From the NCBI GenBank assembly GCA_028692255.1, contig JAQUXS010000003.1, forward strand, positions 1 through 64,000: a DNA stretch of 64,000 nucleotides, in the 5' to 3' direction. This DNA comes from Clostridium sp. Lineage in GTDB: Bacteria > Bacillota > Clostridia > Clostridiales > Clostridiaceae. Below, piece by piece: positions 60,644 through 64,000 of the stretch (position 1 is the first letter of the stretch; the number at the start of each line of letters is the position of its first letter). The translations under genes and the position numbers were made by a program. The notes under the pieces were generated by a model. The model saw only the letters and a program-made list of their open reading frames with translations, made no database searches and was not told the origin of the DNA.

Positions 60644-61723
60644 ATGCAAAAGAAATTAAATGTTGGTATTCTCGGAGCTACTGGTCTTGTTGGTCAAAGG
60701 TTTGTAACTCTCCTAGAAAATCATCCGTATTTTGAAGTAACAGCTCTAGCCGCTAGCAAACGTTCATCCGGCAAACCTTATGTTGATGCCGTTGATGGTA
60801 GATGGAAAATGAATCGTCCAATACCTGAATATATTAAAGATTTTGTTGTAAAAGATATTTATGACATAGATGAAATTTCAAGCAAAGTTGACTTTGTATT
60901 CTGTGCTGTTAACATGAAAAAAGACGAAATAAAAAAAATAGAGGAAACTTATGCAAAACATGAGATACCTGTAGTATCAAATAATTCAGCTAACAGATTT
61001 ACAGATGATGTTCCTGTTGTTATACCAGAAATAAATCCAGAACATTTTAATATAATACCTGAACAGAAAAAAAGACTAGGAACTAAAAAAGGATTCATAG
61101 TTGCAAAACCAAACTGCTCCATTCAAAGTTATGTTCCTGCTATAAGTGCTCTTTTAAAATTCAAACCAACTAAAATACTTGCATGTACTTATCAAGCAAT
61201 ATCCGGCAGTGGAAAAACTTTCAAAGAAATGCCTGAAATTATTGATAATGTAATTCCATTTATACCTGGTGAAGAACAAAAAAGTGAACAGGAACCATTA
61301 AAAGTGTGGGGACACATTGAGGGGAATAAAATTGTATGCACAGAATCACCTATAATAACTTCTCAATGCCTTAGAGTTCCAGTAGCAGATGGCCACATGG
61401 CAGCTGTTTTTGTATCCTTTGACAAAAAACCTTCAAAAGAAAAAATTCTTGAGGCTTTTAAAGAATATAAAGGTAAGCCTCAACTTTTAGATCTTCCAAC
61501 TGCTCCAAAGCAATTCCTAACTTATTTTGAAGATGACTTTAGACCTCAACCAAAACTTGATCGTGAAATGGAAAAAGGCATGGGAATTGGAATTGGCAGA
61601 CTTAGAGAGGATTCTCTATTTGATTATAAATTTGTATGTCTTTCTCACAATACCCTTCGTGGTGCTGCCGGCGGTGCACTTCTAACCGCAGAACTTCTTT
61701 ACAAAGAAGGCTACCTATACTAG
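60644..61723 (+). CDS. asd: Aspartate-semialdehyde dehydrogenase
   Basis: 359 aa; VGILGATGLVGQRFVTLL, KPNCSIQSYVPA. Confidence 0.95.
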   Translation: MQKKLNVGILGATGLVGQRFVTLLENHPYFEVTALAASKRSSGKPYVDAVDGRWKMNRPIPEYIKDFVVKDIYDIDEISSKVDFVFCAVNMKKDEIKKIEETYAKHEIPVVSNNSANRFTDDVPVVIPEINPEHFNIIPEQKKRLGTKKGFIVAKPNCSIQSYVPAISALLKFKPTKILACTYQAISGSGKTFKEMPEIIDNVIPFIPGEEQKSEQEPLKVWGHIEGNKIVCTESPIITSQCLRVPVADGHMAAVFVSFDKKPSKEKILEAFKEYKGKPQLLDLPTAPKQFLTYFEDDFRPQPKLDREMEKGMGIGIGRLREDSLFDYKFVCLSHNTLRGAAGGALLTAELLYKEGYLY

Positions 61724-61745
61724 AAATTATTAAATGATTTATTAT

Positions 61746-61795
61746 AAGTTATACACACTTGTTAATTAATATTGATAACAAGTGTGTATAACTTT
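61746..61795. terminator. 18-bp perfect inverted repeat downstream of asd
   Basis: AAGTTATACACACTTGTT...AACAAGTGTGTATAACTT. Confidence 0.55.
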
Positions 61796-61825
61796 CTTAA
61801 TAAATTGAATTAACCTGTAATTCAA

Positions 61826-61872
61826 TAAGGTGCCACTTGAAAATGATTTGCTTATTTTCAAACGGCACCTTA
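61826..61872. terminator. Terminator-like hairpin
   Basis: AAGGTGCCacTTGAAAAT...ATTTTCAAacGGCACCTT. Confidence 0.55.
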
Positions 61873-61907
61873 TTCATCTAAATTCATAAAACTCTTTGTT
61901 CTTTTTA

Positions 61908-62022
61908 ATTGATTCGTTCATTGATCATTGTCCCTTTATCTTTTCTATTGATCATTCGTACATTGATCATTTTTCCTTGTCTTTTTTATTGATCATTGAT
62001 CATTGTACATTGATCATTGTCT
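61908..62022 (-). repeat. ATGATCA array abutting a stop codon (locus D)
   Basis: Minus strand TAA-AGACAATGATCAATGTACAATGATCAATGATCAATAAAAAAGACAAGG...GGGACAATGATCAATGAACGAATCAATT. Confidence 0.85.
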
Positions 62023-63876
62023 TTATCTTCTCTTATGTCTCCTGTAACTTTTTCTTCTAGGTGTAGATGGAATGAGGCAATTTTCCCCTTCTCCAATTAA
62101 GTCTTCTCTTCCAGCTTTTAAAAGTGCTTCTTTTACAATTCTATAGTTTTCGGGTTTAGCAAATTGAAGCAAAGCTCTCTGCATGTTTTTCTCATGCTGC
62201 TTTTTCGCTACATACACTTTTTCTCCTGTACGAGGATCTATACCTGTGTAGTACATAGTTGTAGACAAACTTCCCGGTGTTGGATAAAAATCTTGAACCT
62301 GCTCTGGAGTGTAGCCCATCTTTTTTATATAAAGTGCAAGCTCTATTGCTGCATTTAAATCACTGCCTGGATGACTTGACATAAGATATGGCACAAGATA
62401 TTGATTCATACCCAGTTCTTTATTTATTTCAAAATATTTTTTTACAAACCTGTTATATACTTCTTTCTTCGGTTTACCCATTTTCTCTAAAACCTTGTCA
62501 CTAATATGTTCAGGTGCAACTTTAAGCTGCCCACTTATATGATATTTGCACAATTCTTTAAAAAATTGAGTATTTTTATCATGTATTAAATAATCATATC
62601 TTATTCCTGAACGTATAAACACCTTTTTAACTTTAGGAAGTTCCCTTAGTTTTCTTAAAAGACTTAAATATTCAGTATGGTCTATTTTTAAATTCTTACA
62701 AGGTTCTGGAAACATACACTGCTTTCCCTTACAAACTCCTCTTTCAAGCTGCTGTTTACATGATACATGTCTAAAGTTTGCAGTAGGCCCTCCAACATCA
62801 TGTATATATCCTTTAAAATCATCAAAATTGGTCATAAGCTTTGCTTCATCAATTATAGACTTCTGACTTCTATTTTGTATTGTCCTTCCTTGGTGAAAAG
62901 TAAGGGCACAAAATGAACATCCCCCAAAACATCCTCTATGACTTGTAATTGAAAATTTAACTTCTTTTAGTGCTGGAATTCCACCCTTGTTCTCATATAT
63001 AGGATGGTACTTCCTTGTAAATGGAAGATTGTATACATCATCCATTTCTATCTGTGTGAGGGGCCACTGAGGTGGTGCTTGAACTATATACCTGTCACCA
63101 TGCTTTTGAACTACAGTTTTGCCTCTAACCGCATCCTGCTCCATTGATTCAAGGTTATAAGCTTTTGCATACTCACTTTTATCACTGTTAACCTCTTCAA
63201 AAGAGGGAACTTCAATATAGTCTGTTAAATTGTCGATGTTTGAAGTTATATATACTGTTCCACGTACATCATTCATTGTCTTTATATCTTTTCCGTACTT
63301 TAAAAGATTTGCAATTTGTGCAATTGTCTTTTCACCCATGCCATAAGACAACAAATCCGCTTTTGAATCAATAAGTATACTCCTTCTAACTTTATCTTCC
63401 CAGTAATCATAGTGTGCAAATCTTCTAAGACTTGCCTCTATTCCACCTATAATTATAGGAACATCTTTGTAGGCTTCTCGAGCTCTATTGCAGTAAACTA
63501 TAACTGCCCTATCTGGTCTATGTCCCCCTTCACCACCTGGAGAATAAAAATCATCATGCCTTTTTTTCTTTGCAACAGTATAATGATTAACCATAGAATC
63601 AATATTACCTGAATTAACTAAAAATGCATATTTAGGTTTACCAAGCTTTTTAAAATCATCTGCATTGTGCCAATCAGGCTGTGGTATTATTCCTACATTA
63701 AATCCTTCACTTTCAAGAACTCTCCCTATTATAGCTGTGCCAAAAGAAGGATGATCAACATAAGCATCTCCTGTAATTATTATAAAATCAAGCTGTGATA
63801 TACCTTTTTCTTTTAAATCAGCTTTACTTATAGGTAAAAATTTGTTTCTTATATTCATAAAATGAATGCTCCTCAT
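62023..63876 (-). CDS. Radical SAM protein, YgiQ family
   Basis: 617 aa; [43 protein letters not shown]. Confidence 0.95.
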   Translation of the reverse strand: MRSIHFMNIRNKFLPISKADLKEKGISQLDFIIITGDAYVDHPSFGTAIIGRVLESEGFNVGIIPQPDWHNADDFKKLGKPKYAFLVNSGNIDSMVNHYTVAKKKRHDDFYSPGGEGGHRPDRAVIVYCNRAREAYKDVPIIIGGIEASLRRFAHYDYWEDKVRRSILIDSKADLLSYGMGEKTIAQIANLLKYGKDIKTMNDVRGTVYITSNIDNLTDYIEVPSFEEVNSDKSEYAKAYNLESMEQDAVRGKTVVQKHGDRYIVQAPPQWPLTQIEMDDVYNLPFTRKYHPIYENKGGIPALKEVKFSITSHRGCFGGCSFCALTFHQGRTIQNRSQKSIIDEAKLMTNFDDFKGYIHDVGGPTANFRHVSCKQQLERGVCKGKQCMFPEPCKNLKIDHTEYLSLLRKLRELPKVKKVFIRSGIRYDYLIHDKNTQFFKELCKYHISGQLKVAPEHISDKVLEKMGKPKKEVYNRFVKKYFEINKELGMNQYLVPYLMSSHPGSDLNAAIELALYIKKMGYTPEQVQDFYPTPGSLSTTMYYTGIDPRTGEKVYVAKKQHEKNMQRALLQFAKPENYRIVKEALLKAGREDLIGEGENCLIPSTPRRKSYRRHKRR

Positions 63877-64000
63877 TTAGTTTATACTAAAACTATAACA
63901 CACGAATAATCTATTTGAAACGTCTAAATCATATTATCTCATAGTCTTCCTTATTTTTATCAATTTTATTTAATCTCTTTATTTCAAACACAAAAAATAT

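Overview
This 64 kb window is AT-rich clostridial chromosome. Gene content and order resemble the murD-lysS-ftsH-spoIIE-mfd-glmU-murC region of solventogenic Clostridium such as C. acetobutylicum; that species-level assignment is inference. Most of it is ordinary housekeeping and sporulation sequence: murD, glyS with a T-box, lysS, greA, dus, coaX, fhs, ftsH, hpt, tilS, spoIIE, yabR/divIC/yabQ/yabP/hslR-like, hup, yabN-mazG, spoVB, spoVT, prsA, mfd, pth, htrA-like, a histidine kinase/response regulator pair, prs, glmU, spoVG, purR and murC. From about 38 kb it becomes more accessory: a heterodimeric ABC exporter pair, a GntR/ABC module, a ComB-like phosphatase, a CdaR-type regulator with an MsmK/UgpC ATPase, several radical-SAM proteins, an H-NOX chemoreceptor, GSIII and asd. 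There are 10 tRNA genes, including a tandemly duplicated Leu-fMet-Met cassette. The leader and promoter of a 16S rRNA operon lie at the left edge. Best candidates for a second look: (1) an unannotated 28-codon leader ORF with mutually exclusive antiterminator and terminator stems upstream of the ABC exporter pair (bmrB-bmrCD-like ribosome-mediated attenuation); (2) TGATCAT 7-mer arrays that begin exactly at the stop codon of four unrelated genes; (3) an H-NOX chemoreceptor with a complete O2-binding distal pocket, next to an S24-like regulator with lost catalytic residues; (4) an orphan sRNA candidate between murD and glyS; (5) sporulation promoters (21-bp-spacer Spo0A/sigA at spoIIE, consensus-perfect sigH at spoVG, sigG-like at spoVT). 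All calls are by eye, with no database search.
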